Below are positions 42,941 to 54,599 of a DNA stretch of 64,000 nucleotides, piece by piece (position 1 is the first letter of the stretch; each line of letters begins with the position of its first letter). Source of the DNA: Rhynchopus euleeides. Taxonomy: Eukaryota > Euglenozoa > Diplonemea > Diplonemida > Diplonemidae. Below the pieces are notes generated by a model. That model saw nothing but the letters and a program-made list of their open reading frames with translations, ran no database searches and was not told where the DNA came from. Location of the stretch: positions 1,957,346-2,021,345 of the forward strand of contig OY723252.1 in the NCBI GenBank assembly GCA_963210315.1. The letters are read 5' to 3'. The translations under genes and the position numbers were made by a program.

Positions 42941-44643
42941 GGGTCTTGGCTGGAAAGAACACCGGTGTTTTGGGTGCCGGGAAGAAACAGAAGAGGGGCG
43001 GGTGTCTGGAGGACTCATCCTCATCCCCCCTCGGAAAAAGTTTCCTTAGGAAAATCCTTAGAAAAAAATTAATTTCCCCTCCTAAAAATCCTTAGAAAAA
43101 AATCGGGAAATTTCGGAGAGTGTATTCCGTATTCCATGTTAGGAGCAAGCCTGGGTGCTCTGCAAAAGAGATTTTTGTTCTTCCGCACACTTCAATGTGG
43201 GGTGGAAAGCTTCGCGTGTTGTTCGTGCAAACTTGCGCTCCTCACTCACGACACCATCATCATCAGGAGTGTGAGTGTGGATGCATCAAAACGCAAAAAA
43301 AGGAACCGGAATCAGAAGTGCAGATCAAAACGCAGTGGCACATCACATTTTTATCTTTCTTTGCACTGGCCAAACAGCTTTCCTGGCGTTTGCGAGCACA
43401 ACAGGATAAAGTGCCCCTTCCACCCCCCCCCCCCTAGGGCAGTGAAGGCAAAATACGCGTATTTTTCAGAATCCCGATTTTAAAAATACGTTGAACGTTC
43501 AAATACGTTGAACGTTCAGCGTATTTGAACGTTTCTCACATTGCCTACCGTCTGCAGGGGCCACCAGTCACAAACCCACCTTTCCTCAAGCAGAGCAAGG
43601 GCGAGTTGGTGGCACCACGACAACCGTGCGGAAGACGTCCTTGGTGCACGATTTTACAGCGACTTGCTTCGCGATGCAGTCGACAGCATCCCTTGTCCTT
43701 TGCTCCATGAAGCGGGCTGGTGCAGTTGAGGTGAACCCCTGCAGGTGGGATATCCCATACGGTTCTCCCATGCGGGATATCCCACGGTTCTGGCAAGTCA
43801 CGTATGTCTCTAGACTGGGTTCTGGCTTAGAGGCGTTCAGCCATAATCCATCCAGTGGGAGCATCACGGCACTGTCCGCTCGGACACGTAGATACCAGGG
43901 ACTGAAATGGGAGTTCCCCATATTGCTGTCGACATACGCCGGCTCGAGGTGTTCTCTCTCAGTCGGGTAAAACCACCCTGTCTCACGACGGTCTAAATCC
44001 AGCTCACGTTCGGCCATCCACTTCCTCTACACGACGGACTCCAGCCGGTCGAGTGGGGTAAAACTGGGAGATAGGTCGAGAGGGGGTTGGTACCCCCGCT
44101 TTTCCGGAGTTAGTCAACCCTGAAAAGAGGGGGTACCAACCACCCCTTTCCGGGTCCCGCCCCTTCTCGGACTACAGAACCCCGTTTTTACCGCCTTTTC
44201 GCCACGCGTGACACTCTCCATCCCACCGGTGTCCCCTTTAGTGTGTGCAGGGGGCCCACCCCCTACTGCTAGGGGGGGTTTCATGTGGAGAGTGCACCCA
44301 GTGGGTGAAAACGCCCAAAAGCCAAAAAAACGTTCAACTTCTACGCATTTTTTTAAAAATACGTTGAACGTCAGGGTATAAGATAGACTTTTTTTTGCAC
44401 ATAACACACCTGTGTGGTACGGGAAATGCTACGAGGAACGCGATGGACTCGGGACTGCTGCTGGCCTCTCTTGCTATGGTTTACTTATGTTTCGTGCTCC
44501 ACCTGCTCCACCTCATTCTGCACTTCAGATGATCCACTTCACGTGGGTTACGGGGTTTGGGACAACGATGATATGTTGTGTCCGACGACAAGGTAAGGTA
44601 AGCTCATCGAGGTACACCAAACCGGAGTTGTCAAATCAAAAAA

Positions 44644-45720
44644 GACACACCGCCCGAGAGGCAATTGGTGTGACACAACAGCGATGACACAACCACTCTG
44701 CCCGAGGGGGCGCGTTTTTAGCGACCGAGACCTCCTCTCCTGACTGAGGGACACACGATCTGACCGTCCGAGAGACGCAGCATTCTACCCTGCCCGAGGG
44801 GCACCCACTCTCCTGACCGAGAGACACGCAGTCTTGCCCGAGGGGCACCTGTTCTCCTGACCGAGACAATATTCTGCCCGAGGGGCACTCACTCTCCCGA
44901 CCGAGAGACACGCAGTTTTGCCCGAGGGGCACCTGTTCTCCTGACCGAGACAATATTCTGCCCGAGGGGCACCCACTCTTCCGACCGAGAGACGCAGCAT
45001 CTCGCCCGAGGGGCACCTGTTCTCCTGACCGAGACAAAAATTTTGCCCGAGGGGCACCTACTCTCCCGACCGAGAGACACGCAGTCTTGCCCGAGGGGCA
45101 CCTGTTCTCCTGACCGAGACAATATTCTGCCCGAGGGGCATCCACTCTCCCGACCGAGAGACGCAGCATCTCGCCCGAGGGGCACCTGTTCTCCTGACCG
45201 AGACAATATTCTGCCCGAGGGGCACCCACTCTCCCGACCGAGAGACGCAGCATCTCGCCCGAGGGGCACCTGTTCTCCTGACCGAGACAAAAATTTTGCC
45301 CGAGGGGCACCTACTCTCCCGACCGAGAGACACGCAGTCTTGCCCGAGGGGCACCTGTTCTCCTGACCGAGACAATATTCTGCCCGAGGGGCATCCACTC
45401 TCCCGACCGAGAGACGCAGCATCTCGCCCGAGGGGCACCTGTTCTCCTGACCGAGACAATATTCTGCCCGAGGGGCACTCACTCTCCCGACCGAGAGACA
45501 CGCAGTTTTGCCCGAGGGGCACCCGTTATCCTGACCGAGACAAAACTATGCCCGAGGGGCACCCACTCTCCCGACCGAGAGACGCAGCATCTCGCCCGAG
45601 GGGCACCTGTTCTCCTGACCGAGACAAAAATTTTGCCCGAGGGGCACCCGCTCTCCCGACCGAGAGATACACAATCTTGCCCGAGGGGCACCAAATCCCG
45701 ACCGAGAAGACGACCCTCAC
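44644..45720 (+). repeat. Minisatellite 1 of module copy 2 (three more dimers than copy 1)
   Basis: Same 40/44-bp alternation with TGCCC-GAG-GGGCA hairpins as 16792-17615; additional dimers lie in the middle (about 45040-45300). Confidence 0.9.
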
Positions 45721-46154
45721 ACCATGCTCGTGTCAGGTCTCAAGAGGGCCGAAGCCGCGGTTGAGGACAACAACACCCCCACGCACTGGTTCTAATAAAT
45801 GACGGCGAGGTGCACGGGGGGATCAGCACGAAGGAGGGGCGCAAAAAGATGGGGATGATGACGCCGTGGTGTTCAAGGTGGTCCTCCGCCGCTTATGAAC
45901 GTGACAGCGGGACAGCGCTGCGCCCGTGGCCGCAGCGGATTGAGGACATTCCCATCAGCCATCGAGACTATCACCGCGCCTCGCCGAAAACCTGCTTCAC
46001 GCTTGATCGCGCTCAAGGTTTCCAAACGCATACTTCAGCTGGAGGTTCCGTCACAGAGGCGCTGACAAAGGCGGGACCAAGAGCAACAGTCGGGTGCTGA
46101 TAAATGGGTCGATACTGATGCAGCAAAGTGACGTCAGTGATATCCAACTCCTAC

Positions 46155-47136
46155 TTTCCTGACCGAGACACGATCTTGCCGAGGAGCATCGGACCGAGAC
46201 ACCCACTTCTGCCTGAGGGGCACCTAGCCGAGACGCATTTTTCCTGCCCGAGGGGCATCTCGCCGAGACATTACCTGCCTGAGGGGCACCTGGCCACGAC
46301 ATACCTACAGCTTACGCTTGCGGGGCACCCTGCCTGAGGAGCACCTGGCCAAGACATACATTTCCGCCTACGAGGCACCCTGCCCGAGGGGCACCTGGTC
46401 AAGACACACACTTCCGCCTACGGGGCACCCTGCCCGAGGGGCACCTGGCCAAGACAGACACCTCTGCCTACGAGGCACCCTGCCCGAGGGGCACCTGGCC
46501 AAGACATACACTTCCCGCCTACGAGGCACCCTGCCCGAGGGGCACCTGGCCAAGACAGACACTTCCGCCTACGAGGCACCCTGCCCGAGGGGCACCTGGC
46601 CAAGACAGACACTTCCGCCTACGAGACACCCTGCCCGAGGGGCACCTGGCCAAGACATACACTTCCGCCTACGAGGCACCCTGCCCGAGGGGCACCTGGC
46701 CAAGACATACACTTCCGCCTACGAGGCACCCTGCCCGAGGGGCACCTGGTCAAGACATACATTTCCGCCTACGGGGCACCCTGCCTGAGGGGCATCTGGC
46801 CGCGACATACACTTCCGCCTACGGGGCACCCTGCCTGAGGGGCACCTGGCCAAGACGCACATTCATGCCCGAGGGACACCGGGCCGAGACATTACATTCC
46901 CTGCCTGAGGGACACCTGGCCGAGACACATTCCTGCCGAGGGGCACTCACTCCCGACCGCGAGACGCAGGATTTTGCCTGAGGGGCACCTCCTCTCCTGA
47001 CCGAGACACAACCCCGCCCAGCACAGTGCCGAGGGGCATTTACGCTTTCGACTGGAATACCGAGCCTGACCCGGGGAGACACAATCGTGCCACAATCGTG
47101 AGGGGCATACTCTCTTGATTGAGAAATACACCTTTT
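46155..47136 (+). repeat. Minisatellite 2 of module copy 2 (two fewer units than copy 1)
   Basis: 50-bp units as in 18050-19130. One unit has an extra C (CTTCCCGCC near 46511) absent from copy 1. Confidence 0.9.
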
Positions 47137-49148
47137 TTGCCCGAGCGACGGCACCTGAAGGCGGAAGGGTGGCCTGTCACACACAGCCTGCCAGATCCAG
47201 CTCGAGCACGGTGACGCGACGTGAGCTTTCCGAGGGCGACAGTTTTCGTGTACCAATGCAACGCCCCCGGACACGCCCCCGAGAAGCCGGCACGTCTGTC
47301 GTGCCCAGCTTATCTGCGCGAATGCCGACTACGCGCACCCCGGCGTCAAGCGGATGCCCGCACACGCCCCAAGCGGGGCATACTCCGTCGAAGCATAGTC
47401 TCCCTGCCGGGGGACACACATTCAAGCCTGCATTATTCACAGGGGTCAGGGGGAGTTCCGGGCGTCTGTGGCCCGGTGTTGAGACGTACGACCTCACAGT
47501 TCCATGCAGGGAAGGGGAGCTGCTGACTGGACACCTGCGAGGTGCCGTGGGACATACACAGAGATCAGGTATCCAACACAGCCGAGACGCTCTCCCAAGC
47601 TGCACTGCTCGGGGAGCAAAAGAAGCAGCGACTGAGAGACGCGTCCGCATCGCCTGTGTCAGCGGTGCCGCCGCTGAGGGGGTCCACCGAAACCGCAGCC
47701 ATGGCAGCGGGCCGAGATCATTCCACAAGGTTGGGGGGCAGTCGGCCAGTCTTCCCGAGTACCCAGCAGCCTACTCGACAAGCCCGAACAGCGACTGCAG
47801 CGTGCGACAAGCTCCGGTCCGCGGGGACTCACCTCTCTCATTAAGAAGGCGACTCCGAGAATCCTTCTGGCATGCCCACACCTCCAGGGCCTCGAATTTC
47901 CTCACGCACCGGGAAATACGCCCTCCACACTGAGTCCGGGCGTTACCACTGAATCGACGCCACGTGGGGCCACAGGGCCTCCGTTTGATGCGCTGTCTAC
48001 GAGGCGGGCGATGGGGCAGGTACAGTGGGGATCAGCCCAGTGGGAAGGGGGCCGCAGGAACGTGTTGTCCACCGCTCGAGCGGAGTTCAGGAGACGACAG
48101 TGCGCGCGATCGCCCTCTTTCACCCAGAAGGGCCGGCACCTCTCACACCTACCCCTGGGCACTCCATGCAGCGTCTCCAGTGCGCCATGAAGAGGCGCGT
48201 TGGGCTTCACCCCGCAACTCGCTCGCAGCCAGCGAAGACCGGAGAGGACACAGAGAGCCACAGAGCGATCGAGATCACGCCGGAAAGCACCGGGTGTTGG
48301 CCGGGCTCCCGAAGGGCGAGAGTTTAAGACGGCCGGACAGTAGACTGCTGCGGAGGAGCTGGGAGGCGAGTTTCAGACTGTGATTTCTCGATCCGCCGAG
48401 CCCTGTCCCCAGGCGAGAGCTGCCGGGTCATGGTGGCTGAATATGCACGAGCGTCGCGGTGGTGGTGCTGGGAGCGCACCAGAGGACTGTCACGCTGAGG
48501 GGCTGGGCATGGCCACTGACTACCTGGATACGGCCGTCTCAGTGCATCGCCCGGGGTGCAAAACGACATCGAGGATGTCAGGAAGAAGGGTCATGTGGGC
48601 ACACACCAATATGTCGGAGACGTGAAGAAGCCTCGAGGGGAAGGGTTCCCCAGGGGATGGAGGATCCCGAAGAGGTACAGGGTGAGGATTCAAATACCCG
48701 GAGTGGGAAACGCACCAGACGTCGGGGGTCAGCCAAGAGCGGGTGGTTGCAGCACAGGCGGGGCTGTGTGCAACCTTTGCCCCCTTAGTTTCGCCGGGTT
48801 GAGACGCATCAACTCTCTCGCCGGGTGCGGCAACTGGAGAGACAGGCATGTTGTCGATAGGGCACACCAAGAATCACGAGGCTGACCACACGACGGCGGC
48901 ACACGGCCGAGGCAGGCGGATCCCCTCAGCGAGTGAGGTTCGATCGTTTTCCGTACAAGGTGCTCGTGACAACGTAGAAAGCGGTACATTACCATCGGAG
49001 GGATGCATACGATGGGCGACGGAGCCTGATCACTTCAATAGTAGACCGTTCGCGCGGCGTCCCTAAGTCCTTGGGTCCTAAGGGTCCTGGGTGGAAGCGT
49101 CCAATGCAACACTCACAGCATAGAGGCCAAGTGTTTCTCGTAGTATTT

Positions 49149-49863
49149 TGCACATAACACACCTGTGTGGTACGGGAAATGCTACGAGGAACGCGATGGA
49201 CTCGGGACTGCTGCTGGCCTCTCTTGCTATGGTTTACTTATGTTTCGTGCTCCACCTGCTCCACCTCATTCTGCACTTCAGATGATCCACTTCACGTGGG
49301 TTACGGGGTTTGGGACAACGATGATATGTTGTGTCCGACGACAAGGTAAGGTAAGCTCATCGAGGTACACCAAACCGGAGTTGTCAAATCAAAAAAAAAT
49401 ATGGGGGGGGGTTTTTCAAAGTGCAAGAGGTGGAGCCCGTTCAACAGGTGGAAGCGTCCAATGCAACACTCACAGCATAGAGGCCAAGTGTTTCTCGTAG
49501 TATTTTGCACATAACACACCTGTGTGGTACGGGAAATGCTACGAGGAACGCGATGGACTCGGGACTGCTGCTGGCCTCTCTTGCTATGGTTTACTTATGT
49601 TTCGTGCTCCACCTGCTCCACCTCATTCTGCACTTCAGATGATCCACTTCACGTGGGTTACGGGGTTTGGGACAACGATGATATGTTGTGTCCGACGACA
49701 AGGTAAGGTAAGCTCATCGAGGTACACCAAACCGGAGTTGTCAAATCAAAAAAAAAATATGGGGGGGGGGGGTTCAAAGTGCAAGAGGTGGAGCCCGTTC
49801 AACAGGTGGAAGCGTCCAATGCAACACTCACAGCATAGAGGCCAAGTGTTTCTCGTAGTATTT
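49149..49863 (+). mobile_element. Two head-to-tail 357-bp short units
   Basis: Units 49149-49505 and 49506-49863 differ mainly in A- and G-run length. Both carry the AAATGCTACGAG / CTCGTAGTATTT inverted pair. An open frame beginning MWYGKCYEERDG recurs in each unit but overlaps alternatives and is not counted as a gene. Confidence 0.8.
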
Positions 49864-50215
49864 CTGGCGCCGTTTCCCGGTTTTTCTGGTTTTGAAAATT
49901 TTTCGCGCGCGCCTTCGGCGCGCGCGACCCGCGCAAACCCTCCCAGAATCTGAGAGGCCCGGTGCCTGCGCGCGTCCTGTCGTACTGAGGCTGCTTGGTG
50001 GGGCAAGCGCAGCAGGTTCTACTTTTTCTTCTACGAACTCTTAGCACAAAGACATGCACAACACAAACAACAATGCTCTAAGGGGCGGGGCAAGAGGTCA
50101 GGGGAGGGGGAAGCAGAGAGGAAGGGAGGAGGACGGGGGCGGGGGGGGCGGCGGAGTGAGCCGGCGGGGAGGGGGGGGGGGGGGCGCACGAGCCCCGGCA
50201 CCAACCGACTCAGGA

Positions 50216-53116
50216 TCACACCCACCATGGTTGTGCCAGGCTCTGCCGAACAGCAGTGGCGTGTTGCTGTGCCGCCCGCAGCTCCCCGAAGGGACAGTAG
50301 CTGAGCTTTCGTTCTTCCGATGTGAATGCGTCCACGTACTGACGGAGCGCCGCTTCCGGAATCCCGTCCGGAGTGACACTACCCTCCATACAGATGGCCA
50401 GCGTGTTCTGCAGCTTGGCGTCGCCCATACGGTTGCTGAGCCTGTTCTTGATGATGCGGAGCTTGGAGAACATCCGCTCAGCACTACTTGTCGACAAGGG
50501 GATGGTCAGCACAATCTGCAGGAGACGCGAGGTGTGCGGGAAGGCGAGACGGTTCAGCTGATTCTTCAAGAATGCTTTGATGAGAGTGCTGAATCTGCGG
50601 CTACGGGTATCCTCCTGTGTTTGTGCGGTCTCCTTCAGCTTCATTCGCACGTTGGCCAGCTCCAACTCCAGCAGACCCCGCTCTTCGGCCGGGAAGTACG
50701 GTGCACTCGGTTCCGTCTCCTTCTGCACCCCGTCGGCATCCTCAAATGTCATCACCTTGGGCTCGCAGAAATGATCGCAAAGTGCTTTGAGCTTCTGTGC
50801 CGCTGCTGCTGCGTTGTCGAAGTCGGGGCACCAGGGATCATACACAGAGAATGCTGCAAGCACCCCGAAGTCATCCATCAGCCCCTCGATCTCCTCCTTC
50901 AGGGTACGGAGGTAGGGCTTTGCGTACTGCTCGTGATACTGTGCCACGAACTCCTCCGTGATGGGAGGGCAAGAAGGCCGGGCGTCATTGATCAGTATCC
51001 AGCAGGATGCGTAGGTCGGAGACAGGTCGGGTCGTTCTAACAGCTTTCCGATCTTGCATGCATAGTGTGTCGCGATGCGAGGGAGATCACCGAAACACAG
51101 GCTTGCATGCTGTATGCACCGCGAGAAGGCGCCAAGACAGTGCATCACCTCCCGCATCAGGAATAACCCGACGAGGGTGCTGCTCTCCTGGTACACCGCA
51201 CGCAGGGCAACTGCCTTCTCATGATCCAGCTTGTTGATACACATGACCACCCCTTTGAGGCAGTCAGTCAGACTCTGCGCACAACGCTCATGCGAACACC
51301 AGCGGGTGTCTCCAACACTGCACAAGTCGCGCTCACGCCAGAACCCGAAGCCATCGATCCTCTCCAAAGCGGACATGCATTCCCGAAAGCACCGGAGTTT
51401 GCCTGTGCCATTCCCAGCACCCCTGTACAGCAAGGCAAACGTGCTGGAGACAAGGTCGTAGCTTGCGCGGATGACAGGGTGGTCCTTGGCAGTGTGCATC
51501 GCAACAAGATTGAGTGCATGCGCCCGACAAGCCGCCCAGAAGGAGTACGGTGCTTTCCGTACCTTCACCTGCAACTGAACACCCTTACGACTCCCGCCCA
51601 TGGTGTTGCACGAATCCGACGCAAACGCAAGCATCTTGTTCCAGAAACCGTCGCCAAGGTCGTCGAGTTGTTGAATCAAGAAATCTGTGATGTTTGTCGC
51701 AGTCTGTGATGTGTTCAGCGGAGTCATGCGCCAGAACAGTTCGTTGGTATCAAAGGTGGTTGGGTCGATGACCCGGATCAGGATGCAAAATTGCGATTGG
51801 CGTGTCACATCCTGCGTCTCGTCCGTGATGATGGATACGAACGGGGATCTTTCAATCTTGTGCTTCACTTCCGCCATGGCGTGGCTTGCCATCAGACCCA
51901 CTACTTCGTCGTAGATTGTGTTCGAGGTGAGGTTGTGGTATGTAGCATTGAAAGACTTTACTTCTGGGGAAGTGTAGCTGTCACGCACGCGGAGGGATGC
52001 GAGGGTCGTCGTGAGGGCTTCGTTGTTGCTGCAACAGTACTGTACGTCGTGCAGCAGGCGGCAGAGCATCTCGGTGTTCTGAAGCTGCTTCACCTTAGAG
52101 TTGACCCAGGCCCTCTGGTGAGCTGTGGAGCGGATCTCTCCTGCAGTCCCATGTCGGCGCACCGAGTCTTCTCTTGCCAGCCACTGTGCCCACTTCTCGG
52201 TGTGCTTCTGTCTCGTTGCCTCGGTGTGCTCCTTCGCGCGGGAGGTGAAGCGGCTCTTCACCTCATTCCATGGCAGGCACCGCCCGACGAAGACACCGCG
52301 CTTGCTTGCGTCAAAGCAAGCGCGGCACGCCAGCCCCTCGGGTGTGGGTTTTGCCCACGCGTGGGATTCGCGCAGCATTCCCATCACCCGGCTGTCCCCC
52401 TGGATGTCCTCCGGGACATGCACCATCTCGCTGGCGCGGGGGAAGGGCTCGGCAGGCGCATCCAAGCCGACGGGCCCCGCGTACTGCGCCATCAACTTTG
52501 CCTCCACGTAGGCGTAGACCTCGTGCTTGTGGAGGGAAGGGTACAGGCAGTCGTTGGAGTTGCGCACGGGGGTGGTGGTGTAGCCCCTCGCGCGTTGGCG
52601 CTCATTGGCGATCGCGGCCTCCAGAGCTTCAGCTGATCTCTCCGCATTATCATCAGCTGCCATCTCGACCTCAACTTGCCGTGCAATCGCAAGATCTGCG
52701 ACGAGGGCTGGGGCCTGCTGTGTCGGGGCAGGCGCCGGCACGGCCTCGCTCTCCACCAACGGCATTTCGTCTGCCTTTGTCTTTGCCAGTTTGACGAGGC
52801 TACTCAGGGGCTTCCTCATATGAGGTGCCACCTCGTCGTCCGCGCGAGCAAGAGCATCGAATGCCTTGCACAGCGCGACAAGGTGCCTGTTTGAGGCGGC
52901 TTGGTGGTTGCTGAAGCCGCGGATCGAGCACTGGTTGCAGAGGAAGGCGTGCAAGTTGGCATATCGGTCTTGCCCGGGGTACTTGCCCGCCTTCCACTGG
53001 TCATACCCAGTGTGATACTGCGGCCCGCCCACCTCCTGCACCGTCCCCCGCACCGCCCTCTGCGATGCAAAGCCAAACGCGCCCAGCTGGGCCTGATGCG
53101 CTCTCCGCTTTGACAT
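50216..53116 (-). CDS. hAT-family transposase
   Basis: 966 residues, intact, from ATG at 53116. The N-terminus has a BED-like zinc finger (C60, C63, H71, H78 in FLCNQC...NHQAASNRH). The RNase-H-like core gives D432 (IITDETQD), D501 (FASDSCNTMGG), the CxxH motif (C530, H533 in CRAHALNL) and E880 in the C-terminal dimerisation block (PLSTSSAERMFSKLRIIKNR). All catalytic positions of hAT enzymes are present. It lies between left-end sequence (49864-50030) and right-end sequence (53265-53572) of the hAT element. The first 180 bp after its stop are G-rich (50096-50186). It probably mobilises the two shorter derivatives in this window. Confidence 0.93.
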   Translation of the reverse strand: MSKRRAHQAQLGAFGFASQRAVRGTVQEVGGPQYHTGYDQWKAGKYPGQDRYANLHAFLCNQCSIRGFSNHQAASNRHLVALCKAFDALARADDEVAPHMRKPLSSLVKLAKTKADEMPLVESEAVPAPAPTQQAPALVADLAIARQVEVEMAADDNAERSAEALEAAIANERQRARGYTTTPVRNSNDCLYPSLHKHEVYAYVEAKLMAQYAGPVGLDAPAEPFPRASEMVHVPEDIQGDSRVMGMLRESHAWAKPTPEGLACRACFDASKRGVFVGRCLPWNEVKSRFTSRAKEHTEATRQKHTEKWAQWLAREDSVRRHGTAGEIRSTAHQRAWVNSKVKQLQNTEMLCRLLHDVQYCCSNNEALTTTLASLRVRDSYTSPEVKSFNATYHNLTSNTIYDEVVGLMASHAMAEVKHKIERSPFVSIITDETQDVTRQSQFCILIRVIDPTTFDTNELFWRMTPLNTSQTATNITDFLIQQLDDLGDGFWNKMLAFASDSCNTMGGSRKGVQLQVKVRKAPYSFWAACRAHALNLVAMHTAKDHPVIRASYDLVSSTFALLYRGAGNGTGKLRCFRECMSALERIDGFGFWRERDLCSVGDTRWCSHERCAQSLTDCLKGVVMCINKLDHEKAVALRAVYQESSTLVGLFLMREVMHCLGAFSRCIQHASLCFGDLPRIATHYACKIGKLLERPDLSPTYASCWILINDARPSCPPITEEFVAQYHEQYAKPYLRTLKEEIEGLMDDFGVLAAFSVYDPWCPDFDNAAAAAQKLKALCDHFCEPKVMTFEDADGVQKETEPSAPYFPAEERGLLELELANVRMKLKETAQTQEDTRSRRFSTLIKAFLKNQLNRLAFPHTSRLLQIVLTIPLSTSSAERMFSKLRIIKNRLSNRMGDAKLQNTLAICMEGSVTPDGIPEAALRQYVDAFTSEERKLSYCPFGELRAAQQHATAVRQSLAQPWWV

Positions 53117-53789
53117 ATCTTCTTACAGTATGCCTGCAGGCGCGTGGGGGTGTGGGTGTGTCGTGGGTGCCACCAGTCAGACACCTGACATGTGAAGGCT
53201 CGGTGTGATCCCTACGGAGGACGGTTCTGTGCCAGTTCTGCGGGACCATCACACAATGGAGGATCTCGAAACTTCAAAACAGAAGAGACCTGCATGACGA
53301 GGGCATCACCACCCACCGGGCCCCACCGGGCCACCCGCTAGGTCCATTTTTTCTTCTCCGCTTCTCTGCCTTCTTTGGACTATTTGAGCTCCGTGCGGAT
53401 CACGATGGGGTCACTTTCTATTTTTTTCTGGCGTTTTTTCTGACTGTTTTACTGTCCCAAAGTTACAAAAAAACGCCAAAAATGAGACCGGCCTTTTTTT
53501 TTTTTTCAGAAAACCGGGAACCGGGAAACCCTGGTTTTGAAAACCGGAAAACCAGACCTATCTTATCCCCTGTTGAACGTTCAAATATGTTGAACGTTTT
53601 TTACGTATTTTCTATCACTGCCCTAGGGGGGGGTATATGTGCGTGAGAAACCCGAATTTTTGACATATGCGAAAACGGCACCTAAGTCGACATCCAACCA
53701 TACAAAGTGGTCCAAAACACCCCAGAAACACCTACAGGGCACTTTGGTGACCCCCAGTGCCCTCTGGGGGCCACTTATCTGCCATGCTC

Positions 53790-54599
53790 ATTTTCCTGCC
53801 TAGGTTTGGTACCTGGCCTAGGTACCAGGTATAGCCACCCACACTGATACAACGTATTGTACGGAATATGGTTGGCTCTTCGGTCAAACCATGTCCCATT
53901 TGATATCCCATGCACATGAGGGGGTATCCCGCGTGACCTGGTGATGATATCCTGCGGATTCTGACCCCCATATCCCGCAGAGATGGCCCTGTCTCCCGGG
54001 GGGCATAGGGCGGATGGCAGGGATATCCCATTTTCATATATCCGCTGGTATCCCACATGTCCTGGTTGCATGCCTGTACTGACAATACTCCCGCAAGCAA
54101 TCAGATGTTGCAAAGACATGGACTCAGAGACGCTGTGGACGATGACACCAATAATCAGAGATGTGCTTCCTGCCTCGAATGGAGCCTGGCCTAGGCAACT
54201 GGTGCAGTTGTGACACCAACAGAAAGAGCCACAGAGAAAGAGAGGGTGCTAGGTTGGTGCTGACTGAGTCTGAACTAGAAGAGGGCAGAGATGTGTGTCT
54301 CGTCAGCGGACTCTCGGACTAAGTGGGATGACGCATGTGCGCGTCGTTTTGCCTAGAATAAAGGCTAATTGACGTAGAAATAGGCCCACAGGAGATGGGC
54401 TGCAAGTTTGGGGGTCAAAAATATCCTTCTCGGAAGAGAACGGGTCTGATGGACCCTCCCCTCGATCCAGAATGCACCCCCCCCACACCCCTCGGCATTG
54501 CCAGACACCAAAAACCCTGAAAATAGATGCCCACTGTTCGCAAAAATCTGAACACCTCTCCCACAGGGATGGCCCAGGTACCAAACCTAGGCAGAAAAT
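53790..54599. repeat. Inverted repeat pair, possible 0.8-kb foldback element
   Basis: ATTTTCCTGCCTAGGTTTGG continuing TACCTGG at the left is matched by the complement at 54574-54599 with a single 1-bp indel. Flanking sequence is weakly complementary further out, so real ends and duplication are not defined. A CCTAGG palindrome lies within each arm. Confidence 0.6.

Larger units (their letters stand above)
37085..43434. other. 6.3-kb gene-free stretch with many small repeats
   Basis: No gene is supported. Besides the separately listed motif and foldback elements it holds ACACGGAACCT tandem repeats (39184-39213 and 40444-40488) and blocks (39523-39610, 39845-39970) matching the nested element at 24253-24625. 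A remnant of the module end lies at 40366, with G/C-runs throughout. The longest frames (41088-41762 +, 42424-42876 -) overlap others and show no domain. Confidence 0.5.
44396..49863 (+). mobile_element. Repeat module, copy 2: three units, the first with a 4.4-kb insert
   Basis: Nearly identical to 16544-21500. The insert (44644-49089) keeps the same two minisatellites and unique half; I noticed only a few point differences (for example the base at 20396 versus 48402). Size differences are a longer first array (+253 bp), a shorter second array (-99 bp) and one extra 357-bp unit. It is inserted in a T-run of the hAT left end. Such similarity implies very recent copying, or an assembly duplication. 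Confidence 0.85.
44372..53572. mobile_element. Autonomous hAT transposon with a module inserted in its left end
   Basis: It starts CAGGGTATAAGATAGAC (44372) and ends with the complement of CAGGGGATAAGATAGG (53572), flanked by a perfect 8-bp duplication, TTGAACGT (44364-44371 and 53573-53580). Only 24 bp inside the left terminus it is interrupted by the 5.5-kb repeat module (44396-49863); the hAT sequence resumes at CTGGCGCCGTTTCCCGG. Without the module it is about 3.7 kb and carries an intact transposase. Its ends match the short elements at 5430-6404 and 26892-28071. The split terminal repeat may have immobilised this copy while leaving it a source of enzyme. Confidence 0.93.
43437..53623. 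mobile_element. Outer TA-type element (GGGCAGTGA ends) containing a hAT transposon
   Basis: GGGCAGTGAAGGCAAAATACG at 43437 and the complement of GGGCAGTGATAGAAAATACG ending at 53623 are each bordered by TA (43435-43436, 53624-53625); beyond lie a C-run and a G-run. Subterminal AATACGTTGAACGTTCAAAT words occur on both sides. Its own remaining sequence is 43437-44371 and 53573-53623, about 0.98 kb once the hAT is removed. A 143-codon - strand frame (43586-44017) is open but unrecognised. Because the ends also fit the hAT YARNG rule (TAGGG), the superfamily is open. Confidence 0.75.

Noticed and set aside
43586..44017. 143-codon - strand frame inside the outer element
   Set aside because: Composition is protein-like, but I recognise no domain, no matching repeat copy supports it, and it lies in a non-autonomous element.
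49165..49500. MWYGKCYEERDG frame repeated in every short unit
   Set aside because: Conserved only because the units are near-identical DNA; three frames are open and the stop positions vary with homopolymer length.
43427..53633. Outer element as a second hAT (TAGGG ends)
   Set aside because: An 8-bp direct duplication is absent (C-run on the left, G-run on the right); TA borders fit better, though not decisively.
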